NCBI GenBank assembly: GCA_937911865.1
Contig: CALDSK010000181.1
Span: forward strand, 1-36,438
Source of the DNA: an uncultured Synechococcus sp.
Lineage (GTDB): Bacteria; Cyanobacteriota; Cyanobacteriia; Phormidesmidales; Phormidesmidaceae
DNA: 36,438 nt
Direction: 5' to 3'
Both the position numbers and the translations under genes were made by a program. The number at the start of each line of letters is the position of its first letter. Positions within the stretch are counted from its first letter, which is position 1. Below the pieces are notes generated by a model. It was not told the origin of the DNA, made no database searches, and worked only from the letters and a program-made list of their open reading frames with translations. Of the stretch, positions 17,089 through 24,900 are shown piece after piece.

Positions 17089-18441
17089 ATGAAAAATATC
17101 GCCTGTGCTTTAGGCTTGCTCAAAAACTGCTCTATTGGCGCTGTAGCCTTTCTGGTGCCTGCTATAGTCACAGGCGTACTGCCTAGCACTACAGCGCCGG
17201 CCACAGCGTCGGGCTTTCAAGACAGCCCCAAAATGGTGCTAGACGAGGCCTGGCAGCTGGTCTATCAGGAGTATGTAGACTCAAACTTTAACCGTGTAGA
17301 TTGGCTAGGCGTTCGTCAAACCCTGCTCAGTGGCGAATACACCTCAAGAGACGCCGCTTACAGCGAGCTGCGCCGAGTCTTACGGCGGCTAGAAGACCCC
17401 TACACTCGCTTTCTTAACCCTGCTCAATACGCGGCGCTAACAGAGCAAACGTCAGGCGAAGTTACTGGCGTCGGTATCCGTCTGCAATCAACAGAAGATG
17501 GCCTGATTGTGAGCGGTATTCTCAACCACTCTCCCGCGCAAAGGGCTGGCGTTGAGCCCGGTGACACAATCCTGATTATTGACGGACGCTCTAGTCAAAA
17601 CTTAACGGTAGAGAACGCATCTCAGCTGATTCGCGGTGAAAGCGGCAGTCAACTTTCACTTACGCTCCGTCGCGTTGACGGCAGTGAAGAAACCATCATC
17701 TTGACCCGTGAGGTGGTGTCTGTTCCTACGGTAAATTTTGAGCTTCAGCGAGAAGGCGGCGTTGCCGTTGGCTACATTCGCCTAGACGAGTTTAGTGCTC
17801 ATGCCGCTGAGCAAATGCACACGGCTATCGATACGCTCACCTCAGATGGCGCAGAAGCCTATGAGCTTGATCTTCGCGGTAATCCTGGCGGCCTGCTGCA
17901 AGCCAGTATTGATATTAGCCGAATGTGGTTACCCAGAGGCAGTATCGTTCGCACTGTGGATAGAGATGGTCACAGTGACGAAATTTCAGCAAATAGAACA
18001 GCGGTGACGGATTTGCCACTAGCGGTGCTGGTAAATGGACAGTCGGCCAGCTCTAGCGAAATTGTGACAGGCGCGCTTGGCGATAATGATCGCGCGGTGG
18101 TGGTGGGTAACCCGACCTTTGGTAAAGCTTTAGTGCAAAGTTTGCACGGTTTATCTGACGGCTCTGGTATTGCGGTGACGGTTGCCCACTATTACACGCC
18201 TGACGGCACCGATATTAGTACTAGAGGCATTACGCCAGATATCAACGTTACGCTAACCTCGCAGCAGCAGCGTGCGTTAGAGACCAATCCCGATCTTAGA
18301 GGCACCAGCGCCGACCCACAGTTTGTGCGTGCGGTAGATGCTATTGAGCAGTCTGTGGTTGCCCGGCGTCAGTCCGGAGCTGCACCAGCGCTAGCCTCGC
18401 CAGCGCAGCTCCCTAGTCAGCTAGGGCGGATTGAACCCTAG
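17089..18441 (+). CDS. Carboxyl-terminal processing protease (S41 family)
   Basis: The 450-residue precursor has an export signal (hydrophobic stretch at about 13-32, Ala-rich cleavage region near 40), an N-terminal helical domain with EAWQLVYQEYVD, a PDZ domain (about 120-205, GEVTGVGIRLQ... GVEPGDTILIIDG) and an S41 catalytic domain. The catalytic Ser is Ser321 in QSASSSE and the Lys is Lys346 in FGKALVQS; the 25-residue spacing is that of the D1-processing enzyme. Cyanobacteria have several Ctp paralogs, of which CtpA trims the C-terminus of photosystem II D1. The ISTRGITPDINV tail and the extension after it look more like the CtpB/CtpC (Prc) type than CtpA, so I do not assign a symbol. 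It acts in the lumen or periplasm. Its stop directly abuts the stop of ribBA. Confidence 0.92.
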   Translation: MKNIACALGLLKNCSIGAVAFLVPAIVTGVLPSTTAPATASGFQDSPKMVLDEAWQLVYQEYVDSNFNRVDWLGVRQTLLSGEYTSRDAAYSELRRVLRRLEDPYTRFLNPAQYAALTEQTSGEVTGVGIRLQSTEDGLIVSGILNHSPAQRAGVEPGDTILIIDGRSSQNLTVENASQLIRGESGSQLSLTLRRVDGSEETIILTREVVSVPTVNFELQREGGVAVGYIRLDEFSAHAAEQMHTAIDTLTSDGAEAYELDLRGNPGGLLQASIDISRMWLPRGSIVRTVDRDGHSDEISANRTAVTDLPLAVLVNGQSASSSEIVTGALGDNDRAVVVGNPTFGKALVQSLHGLSDGSGIAVTVAHYYTPDGTDISTRGITPDINVTLTSQQQRALETNPDLRGTSADPQFVRAVDAIEQSVVARRQSGAAPALASPAQLPSQLGRIEP

Positions 18442-20202
18442 TTAATGCGTTCGGCTTGATGCCTCATGTTGAGAAAACACGTAGATGCGCTGAGTTTCTA
18501 GCTTCTGACAAATGTCGCTTGGCTTGATTTGCGTGTCGGCGCTGTCTGCTGTTTTATCCCATGGCAGTATTTGTCGGTCTAGCTGTACCTGTAGCTGAGT
18601 GAACGGGTCGCTGCCAGTAGACACTAAGAATTCTAGCTGCTCAATATCTTGCCAGCTGATCAGTTCGTCTAGCAGAGAAGCGATCGCACTCACGTAGGGA
18701 TGACTGCATTCCTTATACCAGCGTTCATCTGCTAATCCCGGTTGATCTAATCCCAAGTGAACAATCAGCGGCATTTGACCAAAAACAGCGACAGCGACAG
18801 AACGAGCTTCTTCTTGTAGCAGCAGGCCATGCCGCTGACCCAGCTCGCGTAATTTTTCTAGTCTTTCGTACCGCGCCGTAGCAGTTTCGCTTTCGTCTGC
18901 TGCTGGGTGACGCTCGTTACGCCACTGAATCGCAACGGTGACAAGATAAGTCTGTAGTAAGAAATGACCTAGCTTTTTGGCTTTAGTCGCTAGGTAGTTG
19001 GCGTTGTAAGTCGTCGCTTCAATCAGCAGCGGAACTCTATCGACCATTTCTAGCCCATAGCCTTTTAGCCCCGCAATTTTGCGGGGGTTGTTAGTGATCA
19101 GCTTAAATTTGCCAATGCCTAAATCCATCAGAATCTGTGCGCCCATACCGTAGTTGCGTTGATCTACCGGTAAGCCTAGTCGCTCATTCGCTTCTACGGT
19201 ATCTAGCCCCATATCTTGCAAGGAGTAAGCCTTTAGCTTGTTTACCAGCCCAATGCCTCGACCCTCCTGACGTAGGTAAACCACAACACCCTTGCCCGCA
19301 CTTTCAATCATTTTCAAGGTCGCCTGAAGCTGCATCCGACAGTCGCAGCGCAGTGATCCTAGGGCATCGCCTGTGAGACATTCCGAGTGCATTCTCACCA
19401 TGATGGGCTCATCTTTAAAGGTGCCAGGATCGCCTTTCACCAGCGCAATATGCTCAGAGCCGTCTAGCTGATTGCGGTAGGCGTAGACCTGAAACTCTCC
19501 AAATTTAGAGGGCATTGCGGCGACGGCCTCTCTTAGGACAAATCGCTCGTGCTTTAGCCGATAGCTAATCAGATCAGCAATGCTGATTAGCCTCATCTTG
19601 TGTTGTTTGGCATAGCCAACTAGATCTGGCAGCCGTGCCATAGAGCCATCTGCGTTAGATATCTCGCAAATGACACCAGCCGGATACAGCCCGGCCAGCC
19701 TGGCGAGATCGACGCCTGCTTCAGTGTGGCCTGCTCTTCTCAAGACGCCACCTTCCTTGGCTCGCAGCGGAAAAATATGACCCGGTCGACGTAGATCTTT
19801 GGGGCTGGCCTTCGGATTAATAGCGACTTGAATAGTCTTCGCTCTATCTTCAGCAGAAATCCCTGTTGTGACACCCAGCGCTAGCGTTGCGTCAATGCTG
19901 ACAGTAAACGCTGTTTGCTCGTTCTCATCTTCAAAGGGGCTACTGGTGACCATAAGCGGTAGGTCTAGTTCATCTAGCCTATCGCCTGTCATGGCTAGGC
20001 AAATCAATCCTCTGGCTTCTACCGCCATGAAATTGATCAGGTCTGGGGTGGCAAACTGCGCTGCGCAGATAACATCCCCTTCGTTCTCTCGATTTTCGTC
20101 GTCAACAACGACAATGGCTCGCCCTGCCGCCAAATCAGCGAGTGCGTCTTCTATCGAGTCAAATTCAAAATCGAGTCCCTGATCTGAGGCAACATCAACC
20201 AC
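18442..20202 (-). CDS. ribBA: Bifunctional DHBP synthase / GTP cyclohydrolase II with C-terminal extension
   Basis: RibBA supplies both precursors of riboflavin. Residues about 10-212 form the dihydroxybutanone-phosphate synthase, with VVVDDENRENEGD (acidic loop), RRPGHIFPLRA and RRAGHTEAGVDLA. Residues about 215-415 form GTP cyclohydrolase II, with the zinc motif SECLTGDALGSLRCDC, the RQEGRGIG arginine block and YGMGAQIL. A further ~171 residues follow (about 416-586); this part has QEEARSVAVAVFG and PYVSAIASLLDELI, is predicted soluble, and I do not recognise it. The GTG start at 20202 is supported by AAGGA 6-7 nt upstream; no in-frame ATG lies near. It is convergent with, and directly abuts, the C-terminal protease gene, with no terminator between the two. 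Confidence 0.95.
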   Translation of the reverse strand: MVDVASDQGLDFEFDSIEDALADLAAGRAIVVVDDENRENEGDVICAAQFATPDLINFMAVEARGLICLAMTGDRLDELDLPLMVTSSPFEDENEQTAFTVSIDATLALGVTTGISAEDRAKTIQVAINPKASPKDLRRPGHIFPLRAKEGGVLRRAGHTEAGVDLARLAGLYPAGVICEISNADGSMARLPDLVGYAKQHKMRLISIADLISYRLKHERFVLREAVAAMPSKFGEFQVYAYRNQLDGSEHIALVKGDPGTFKDEPIMVRMHSECLTGDALGSLRCDCRMQLQATLKMIESAGKGVVVYLRQEGRGIGLVNKLKAYSLQDMGLDTVEANERLGLPVDQRNYGMGAQILMDLGIGKFKLITNNPRKIAGLKGYGLEMVDRVPLLIEATTYNANYLATKAKKLGHFLLQTYLVTVAIQWRNERHPAADESETATARYERLEKLRELGQRHGLLLQEEARSVAVAVFGQMPLIVHLGLDQPGLADERWYKECSHPYVSAIASLLDELISWQDIEQLEFLVSTGSDPFTQLQVQLDRQILPWDKTADSADTQIKPSDICQKLETQRIYVFSQHEASSRTH

Positions 20203-20348
20203 GGGCGTTCCTTACAAAACTGAGAATGTATTACTTCTCGATTGTATCGCCCGCTGGATGGCTGTGCCTGAAGAGATACGGTTACCTGGCGCAGATTAAT
20301 GACGGCTAGCTAATAGTGATTGAGCGCGTACTCTACTCGCTGCCGAGG

Positions 20349-20882
20349 TCAATCGTTACTGAGTGGCTCGGTCCAAACGACTGCCTTTTGATTGGGATAG
20401 CCTAGGCCGCTTTGTTCTTGCATTATTTGGCCTGCCTGAGTCGGATCAAAATTACGATCAAACTGCTCTCGAAGCTCGGCGTTTGCTTGTTCGGCGCTGC
20501 TGACTGACTCTTGCAGGGTACTTAATCGCTGCTGCTGACTTTGATAGTAGGGAACCAGTTTAGCAATGGTGGTAGTCGCTACGATAGTCAGCAGCAGATT
20601 GACTGTCAGCTTAACGGAGGATTCAAATGCGAGCGCCCGACGAGCGCCCTTATGTAGCTGCCTTTTGGGTCTGTAAGCAGTGGGAGCCTTCGCGGTTGCC
20701 GAAGCTTCTTCCAATTCGACTTTCTCCAACTCAGCCTTCTCTACGGTGGCTGAGTCAGAGGATGTTCGTGAATAGCTTCGTGAATAGCTTTGGTGAACAT
20801 CGGCCGCTAGCCTAAGTGGCTGAGCCGATGACTGTTGAGGCAGGGTAGAAGCAGAAGGCGCTGGGCGCTGGGCAGCATTCAT
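20349..20882 (-). CDS. Single-pass membrane protein with coiled coil, unknown function
   Basis: The 177-residue protein has a Ser/Ala/Glu-rich disordered N-terminus (1-65), a basic patch (KRQLHKGARRA, about 73-83), one membrane segment (VNLLLTIVATTTIAKLVP, about 94-111), then a coiled coil (YYQSQQQRLSTLQESVSSAEQ is the start) and a tail with GLGYPNQKAVVW. This small-protein layout (cytoplasmic tail, one membrane helix, extracytoplasmic coiled coil) is that of FtsB/FtsL/DivIC division proteins, but I see no sequence signature that proves it. The ATG at 20882 is the first in the frame. It lies upstream of ribBA on the same strand (146 nt gap). Confidence 0.7.
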   Translation of the reverse strand: MNAAQRPAPSASTLPQQSSAQPLRLAADVHQSYSRSYSRTSSDSATVEKAELEKVELEEASATAKAPTAYRPKRQLHKGARRALAFESSVKLTVNLLLTIVATTTIAKLVPYYQSQQQRLSTLQESVSSAEQANAELREQFDRNFDPTQAGQIMQEQSGLGYPNQKAVVWTEPLSND

Positions 20883-21308
20883 AAAGCGAAAATCACCAAA
20901 ATAGCGAGCTGATCATACGAGACTGTGAAGTGAGATGCGTCCGAGTAACTACGGTTGATTCAATACTGCATACATTATGAGCATATGGCTGCATCTTGCA
21001 AGCAATTCGATCAGCCCTTGAAGGTCCCAACATCTGCTGCTAGCAATTAATTATCCGAGAGCTGCGGCAGTCATTTAATCCTAAAGAAATGTCACTGTTA
21101 TAACAACCGTGAAATAACTGTCAAACCTCTTTATTAGCCGGCTTTTTAAGCATAGCGTCCGAGTGTTTGAGGGCCTAACGCCATCCTGAGCGAGATTTGA
21201 TTTTCAGTAAACCTACTGAGACTACAGGTTGTTAGGAATACAGGCTGCATCAAAAAGCCAAAACAACCGAGAGCACATGATACTCGCACGATTTGGACGT
21301 TATTTTGT
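20883..21308. other. Divergent region upstream of the GH9 cellulase gene
   Basis: 426 nt between the coiled-coil membrane protein gene (-) and the GH9 gene (+). A short perfect dyad TCAGTA-aacc-TACTGA (21204-21219) lies 90 nt before the GH9 start and may be an operator. The GH9 reading frame stays open upstream to 21201 but without an ATG, GTG or TTG, and without a hydrophobic segment. No other gene is seen. Confidence 0.45.
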
Positions 21309-23108
21309 ATGGATTTCGCTAATTTTTCTGTTGAGAATAGCTGGGATAGTGGGTTTGTTGGCCGCATTCAGTTTAAGAACATCACAGACAAGCCACTGAA
21401 CGGGTGGCAGTTTCAATTTGTAGCCCCCTTTGAAGTTAAAGAAATTTGGGGGGCTGATATTGTTCAGCGTCAAGGCAATCTCATCACTGTTAAGCCTAAA
21501 ACTTGGAATCGTCAGATTGCTGTTGGTGACGATATCTCTTTTGGTTTTGTTGGTGAACCCAAAACGGGGTCTATCACTGACGCTTTCAATCAGCCAAGAG
21601 ATTTTAGTCTAAACGGCTCTCAGCCGCTCCCGCCGGTTTCGTCACCGCCAGTTTCATCACCGCCAGTTTCATCGCCGCCGGTTTCATCGCCGCCCGGTCC
21701 GTCTCCGACACCTGATGAGATTACTCCACCTGCAGCCCCACGGTTTAGCTACGGCGAGGCCCTACAAAAATCATTTCTTTTTTACGAAGCTCAGCGGGCT
21801 GGCGATCTCCCTGCCGATAATCGTATAGACTGGCGCGGTGATTCCACGCTTAAGGATGGCGCTGATGTTGGCCGCGATCTGAGTGGCGGTTACTTCGATG
21901 CAGGCGATACAGTCAAATTCGGGATGCCCATGACATCGTCTATGACCTTGCTAGCCTGGGGTGTTGATGAATACAAGAACGGCTACCAAAAGAGCGGCCA
22001 GCTGGATGAAGCGCTTGATGCGATTAAATGGGGCACGGACTATCTACTCAATGCCCATGTGGCTAAGAATGGGAAAACCCAGGCGTTTTATGGACAAGTT
22101 GGTTTAGGTGACGTAGACCACAGCTACTTTGGCCGTGTAGAAGATATGGACGTCGAGCGTCCGGCCTTCAAGATAGATGCGCAAAACCCAGGTACCGATC
22201 TTGCTGCTGAAGCAGCGGCCTCTCTTGCGGCGGCTGCCATGCTGTTTCAAGAAAGTCGGCCTGGCTATTCAAACAAGCTGCTAAAAAACGCCAAGCAGCT
22301 CTATCGTTTTGCAGATGAATACAGAGGGCGGTATTCCGATTCAATTCAAGATGCTGATAAGTTCTACAAGTCTTGGGATGGTTACGAAGATGAACTTGCC
22401 TGGGGCGCTACCTGGCTATACAAAGCGACCGGTGATCAGCAATACCTGGATGAGGCAGAATCGAACTACGATGGCGTAGGCTGGACACAAAGCTGGGGCG
22501 ATAAGAACTTTGGGACGTCTGTTTTATTAGCCCAAGAAAAGCCAGGTAATGCCCGGTACCGGCAAGATGCAGAAACTTGGCTAAACAACTGGACCGATGG
22601 TAATGGCGGCGTGAAATACACCCCGGGCGGATTTGCCTGGTTAACGGAGTGGGGATCTACCCGCATGGCCGCGAATGCTGCATTTATCGCGGGCGTTTAC
22701 AGCGATACGGTGACCGATCCGCAGGGCAAATATGCTGATTTTGCCGAAGGACAAATCGACTATCTGCTAGGCGATAATCCGAACGATTTTAGCTATATGG
22801 TGGGCTTTGGTGACAACTACGCTAAGCAGCCTCACCATCGCAATGCAACGGGTACACCTAATTTCAATACGCCCGCTGATAACTTGCACACTTTGTACGG
22901 TGCGTTAGTCGGCGGTCCGACCCGCGCTAGCGATGATGCCTACAGGGATGTACGGAGCGATTACGTCGCTAACGAGGTCGCACTAGATTACAATGCTGGA
23001 TTCACAGGCGCATTGGCCCGTATGTACGAAAATTTTGGTGGCGATCCGCTCTCGAATGCTGAGCTAGATAGCCTGCCAGGCATATCGGTACCTGAGAGCG
23101 GACTATAA
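21309..23108 (+). CDS. Glycoside hydrolase family 9 cellulase with N-terminal CBM2-like domain
   Basis: The 599-residue enzyme starts directly with a cellulose-binding-type domain (about 1-103: NSWDSGFVGRIQF, NGWQFQF, then GDDISFGF, as in CBM2), then a Pro/Val/Ser linker (about 107-140), then a GH9 (alpha/alpha)6 catalytic domain. Catalytic elements are the DAGD motif (Asp197-Asp200; base), QPHHRN (about 507-512) and the acid Glu556 in NEVALDYNAGFTGALA. GH9 enzymes hydrolyse beta-1,4-glucan with inversion; cellulose is the likely substrate. There is no signal peptide and no in-frame upstream start codon. A C-terminal tail GISVPESGL carries no obvious sorting signal. It stands alone, with a terminator about 40 nt downstream. 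Confidence 0.9.
   Translation: MDFANFSVENSWDSGFVGRIQFKNITDKPLNGWQFQFVAPFEVKEIWGADIVQRQGNLITVKPKTWNRQIAVGDDISFGFVGEPKTGSITDAFNQPRDFSLNGSQPLPPVSSPPVSSPPVSSPPVSSPPGPSPTPDEITPPAAPRFSYGEALQKSFLFYEAQRAGDLPADNRIDWRGDSTLKDGADVGRDLSGGYFDAGDTVKFGMPMTSSMTLLAWGVDEYKNGYQKSGQLDEALDAIKWGTDYLLNAHVAKNGKTQAFYGQVGLGDVDHSYFGRVEDMDVERPAFKIDAQNPGTDLAAEAAASLAAAAMLFQESRPGYSNKLLKNAKQLYRFADEYRGRYSDSIQDADKFYKSWDGYEDELAWGATWLYKATGDQQYLDEAESNYDGVGWTQSWGDKNFGTSVLLAQEKPGNARYRQDAETWLNNWTDGNGGVKYTPGGFAWLTEWGSTRMAANAAFIAGVYSDTVTDPQGKYADFAEGQIDYLLGDNPNDFSYMVGFGDNYAKQPHHRNATGTPNFNTPADNLHTLYGALVGGPTRASDDAYRDVRSDYVANEVALDYNAGFTGALARMYENFGGDPLSNAELDSLPGISVPESGL
21630..21689 (+). repeat. 15-bp tandem repeat encoding the cellulase linker
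   Basis: Four units close to CCGCCAGTTTCATCA (21630-21644, 21645-21659, 21660-21674, 21675-21689) encode PPVSS repeats, followed by a partial fifth. Differences between units are mostly silent (cca/ccg and tca/tcg). Confidence 0.9.
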
Positions 23109-23144
23109 ATGGTGTTGCGTTAATCTGGCTCGCACAAAAAAGAT

Positions 23145-23190
23145 AGCTCCGAGATTAGGGCAATAGATGCTTTCCCGTAATCTCGGAGCT
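23145..23190. terminator. Bidirectional terminator between GH9 and psaM genes
   Basis: A 16-bp stem with one mismatch pairs 23145-23160 with 23175-23190 around a 14 nt loop. On the minus strand the stem is followed by a T-rich tract (complement of AAAAAAGAT, 23136-23144); on the plus strand by TGTTGGAATTTTT. It lies between convergent genes. Confidence 0.8.
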
Positions 23191-23309
23191 TGTTGGAATT
23201 TTTAGTTGTAAGTGCTTTGTGGGTTTTGAGCCAGCTGCTTTGACCTACTGACACCGGAGTCACCTAGCTGGCAGTGAATGAGGCAGTGAATTAACTGAAG
23301 CGCTCACTC

Positions 23310-23334
23310 ACTTAAACCGCTGACTTAAACCGCT
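23310..23334. repeat. 13-nt spaced direct repeat at the psaM 3' end
   Basis: ACTTAAACCGCT occurs at 23310-23321 and 23323-23334, the second copy touching the psaM stop codon. A similar pair, GGCAGTGAAT, lies slightly upstream (around 23270-23290). Confidence 0.7.
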
Positions 23335-23429
23335 TACTTGTAGAGCTCGGTGGCAAGGCGAAGTGCTAAAAAGCCAGGAATGAGTGCGAGACCTAGGGCC
23401 AGAAAAATTTGAGAGTCGGATAATGCCAT
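23334..23429 (-). CDS. psaM: Photosystem I reaction centre subunit XII
   Basis: A 31-residue membrane peptide reading MALSDSQIFLALGLALIPG and ending RLATELYK, read on the minus strand from an ATG at 23429 to TAA at 23334. It has one transmembrane helix (about 8-24). The N-terminus MALSD and the C-terminus TELYK, as well as the length, match PsaM of other cyanobacteria, where it sits at the monomer interface of trimeric photosystem I. AAGGA lies about 11 nt upstream and could be the ribosome site. It is monocistronic; a bidirectional terminator 140 nt downstream separates it from the convergent cellulase gene. It is easily missed by length-filtered gene finders. Confidence 0.95.
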   Translation of the reverse strand: MALSDSQIFLALGLALIPGFLALRLATELYK

Positions 23430-23879
23430 GGTGATTACTGTCCTTGTTAAACGAGGTAATACTTCTAAATTCTTTCGTAAGTTGGTGACATTATGACCAG
23501 TTTAGTTACTAACCGTTACATGCAGGCTTACCACATTATAAGCCTATTGCACGTAGGCGTTCTGGGCTGGCGAGGTGTCGTCGTTCAGACGCGCCAACTC
23601 TAACTGCTAACTCTAACTATTGAGCTGGCTTTTGAGGTTGTAGTCAAATGTGAAAGGAGAACAGTGACAGAGAGCTGTGGGTGGTAATATCTGGCCGATT
23701 CACTAAAATGATTGCTTAGCCTATGTCGTTAATAGCTACAGAAGGCTGACGTTTCAAACAAAACGAAAAGTTGCTCTCATTCCCAGTTCTCGATATTGAG
23801 TAGCTGTCGAGAATGACGGCTTTCGCTAAAAAAACTTATAAAACCTCATATAAAGATACTTGCTTAAAGACAAAGCGCT
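23430..23879. other. Divergent promoter region of psaM and phoU
   Basis: 450 nt with promoters for psaM (-) and phoU (+) expected. A hairpin TTCTCGA...TCGAGAA (around 23786-23812) precedes phoU by about 70 nt. I looked for Pho-box-like direct repeats before phoU and saw none that convinced. A 36-codon frame at 23493-23603 (+) has no supporting feature. Confidence 0.4.
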
Positions 23880-24653
23880 ATGAAAAGCCCACTTTTTTTT
23901 CAATCTAAAAACTCATCTCCCAGCGATCGTTTTATGGGCCAGCAGCTTCCTACTACCTCGAATCCTTCTGACTTTGATAGAGATCAACTGGATGCAGATG
24001 CCTCTTCGCCGCTGACAAGGCCTAGTCTAGATCGACGATTGATTCGTGTTCAAAGAGACGTTCTAAAAATGGGAGCGCTGGTTGAAAACTCTTGTTTGCT
24101 AGCTAGAGAAGCGCTGTGCAACCGCAACTTAGACGCCGCCAAAAAGATTCCTGTGCAAGATAAGCAGATAGATAGCCTCTATCGCCAAATAGAAGTGGAC
24201 TGTACGACGTTGCTTACTTTAGAGGCACCAGTTACTCAAGATCTGCGCCTGGTCAGTGCTTTTATGCAGATGGTGCGAGACCTAGAGCGAATTGGAGATT
24301 ATACGAAAAGCATTGGTAACTCAGCGATTAAGCTGTTTCCGTATCCTGTTCATGACTGCATGCGCGATATTGAAACGATGTTAGATCGCTGTCGTTCTAT
24401 GGTGGCCCTATGTTTAAGGTCGCTCTCTGAATTGGATTCTGAGGCGGGCGCTGAGCTGAAGGCTAAAGACGACGTAGTTGACGATGATTACGATAGAATT
24501 TACGAGCGCTTAGTTAGCTTACAGCCGATTAATGGTTCTATTGAGCCTATTATTTTGATGGTGTTAGTAATCCGATCGCTAGAACGAATTGCAGACCATG
24601 CCACCAATGTCGGTAAGCGGGTGACTTTTGTCGTTACAGGTGAACGTTCATAG
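23880..24653 (+). CDS. phoU: Phosphate signalling complex protein PhoU
   Basis: PhoU links the Pst phosphate transporter to its sensor kinase and dampens the phosphate-starvation response. The 257-residue protein has the two tandem three-helix bundles of the family; each holds the metal-binding signature, seen as VRDLERIGDYTKSIGN in the first half and VIRSLERIADHATNVGKRV in the second. The first ~45 residues are a polar, Ser/Asp-rich extension not needed by the fold; the family start would align near LDRRLIRVQRDVLKMG. I kept the ATG at 23880 because no internal ATG or ribosome site fits better. There are no pst or kinase genes in view, so it is separated from the transporter here. Confidence 0.93.
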   Translation: MKSPLFFQSKNSSPSDRFMGQQLPTTSNPSDFDRDQLDADASSPLTRPSLDRRLIRVQRDVLKMGALVENSCLLAREALCNRNLDAAKKIPVQDKQIDSLYRQIEVDCTTLLTLEAPVTQDLRLVSAFMQMVRDLERIGDYTKSIGNSAIKLFPYPVHDCMRDIETMLDRCRSMVALCLRSLSELDSEAGAELKAKDDVVDDDYDRIYERLVSLQPINGSIEPIILMVLVIRSLERIADHATNVGKRVTFVVTGERS

Positions 24654-24775
24654 GGCGCTAGAGCTATTGTCTGTTGGGATTTTTCAGAGCTTTTCAGTGC
24701 TGATTCAAAAACAAAAATTTGACAGTACTCTACTTCTTACGGAAACATAAGAGGTCTGTAAGAGTGACTTCTCTT

Positions 24776-24793
24776 CTTTTGCTATAGCAAAAG
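24776..24793. promoter_or_regulatory. 18-bp perfect palindrome upstream of the RNase gene
   Basis: CTTTTGCTATAGCAAAAG is its own reverse complement and lies in the 247 nt spacer between phoU and the RNase gene, about 107 nt before the RNase start. It could bind a dimeric regulator, or fold as a hairpin ending the phoU transcript; no T-run follows on the plus strand. Confidence 0.5.
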
Positions 24794-24900
24794 CTCAATG
24801 CAGTAGCTGAAGCAATTGAACATTTCGCTAGGCATTTTACTTTGCTAGATACAGCTTCCTCCTCGAACCCTACAGATTCAACTCAAGGATTCATCGCTAC

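Noticed and set aside
20627..20815. Short plus-strand frame within the coiled-coil membrane protein gene
   Set aside because: Shadow of the minus-strand gene; no start context or motif.
23430..23879. Pho box upstream of phoU
   Set aside because: The nearest repeats (CTTAAACC copies at 23311 and 23324) lie at the psaM 3' end, over 500 nt away and not at the right spacing for a promoter.
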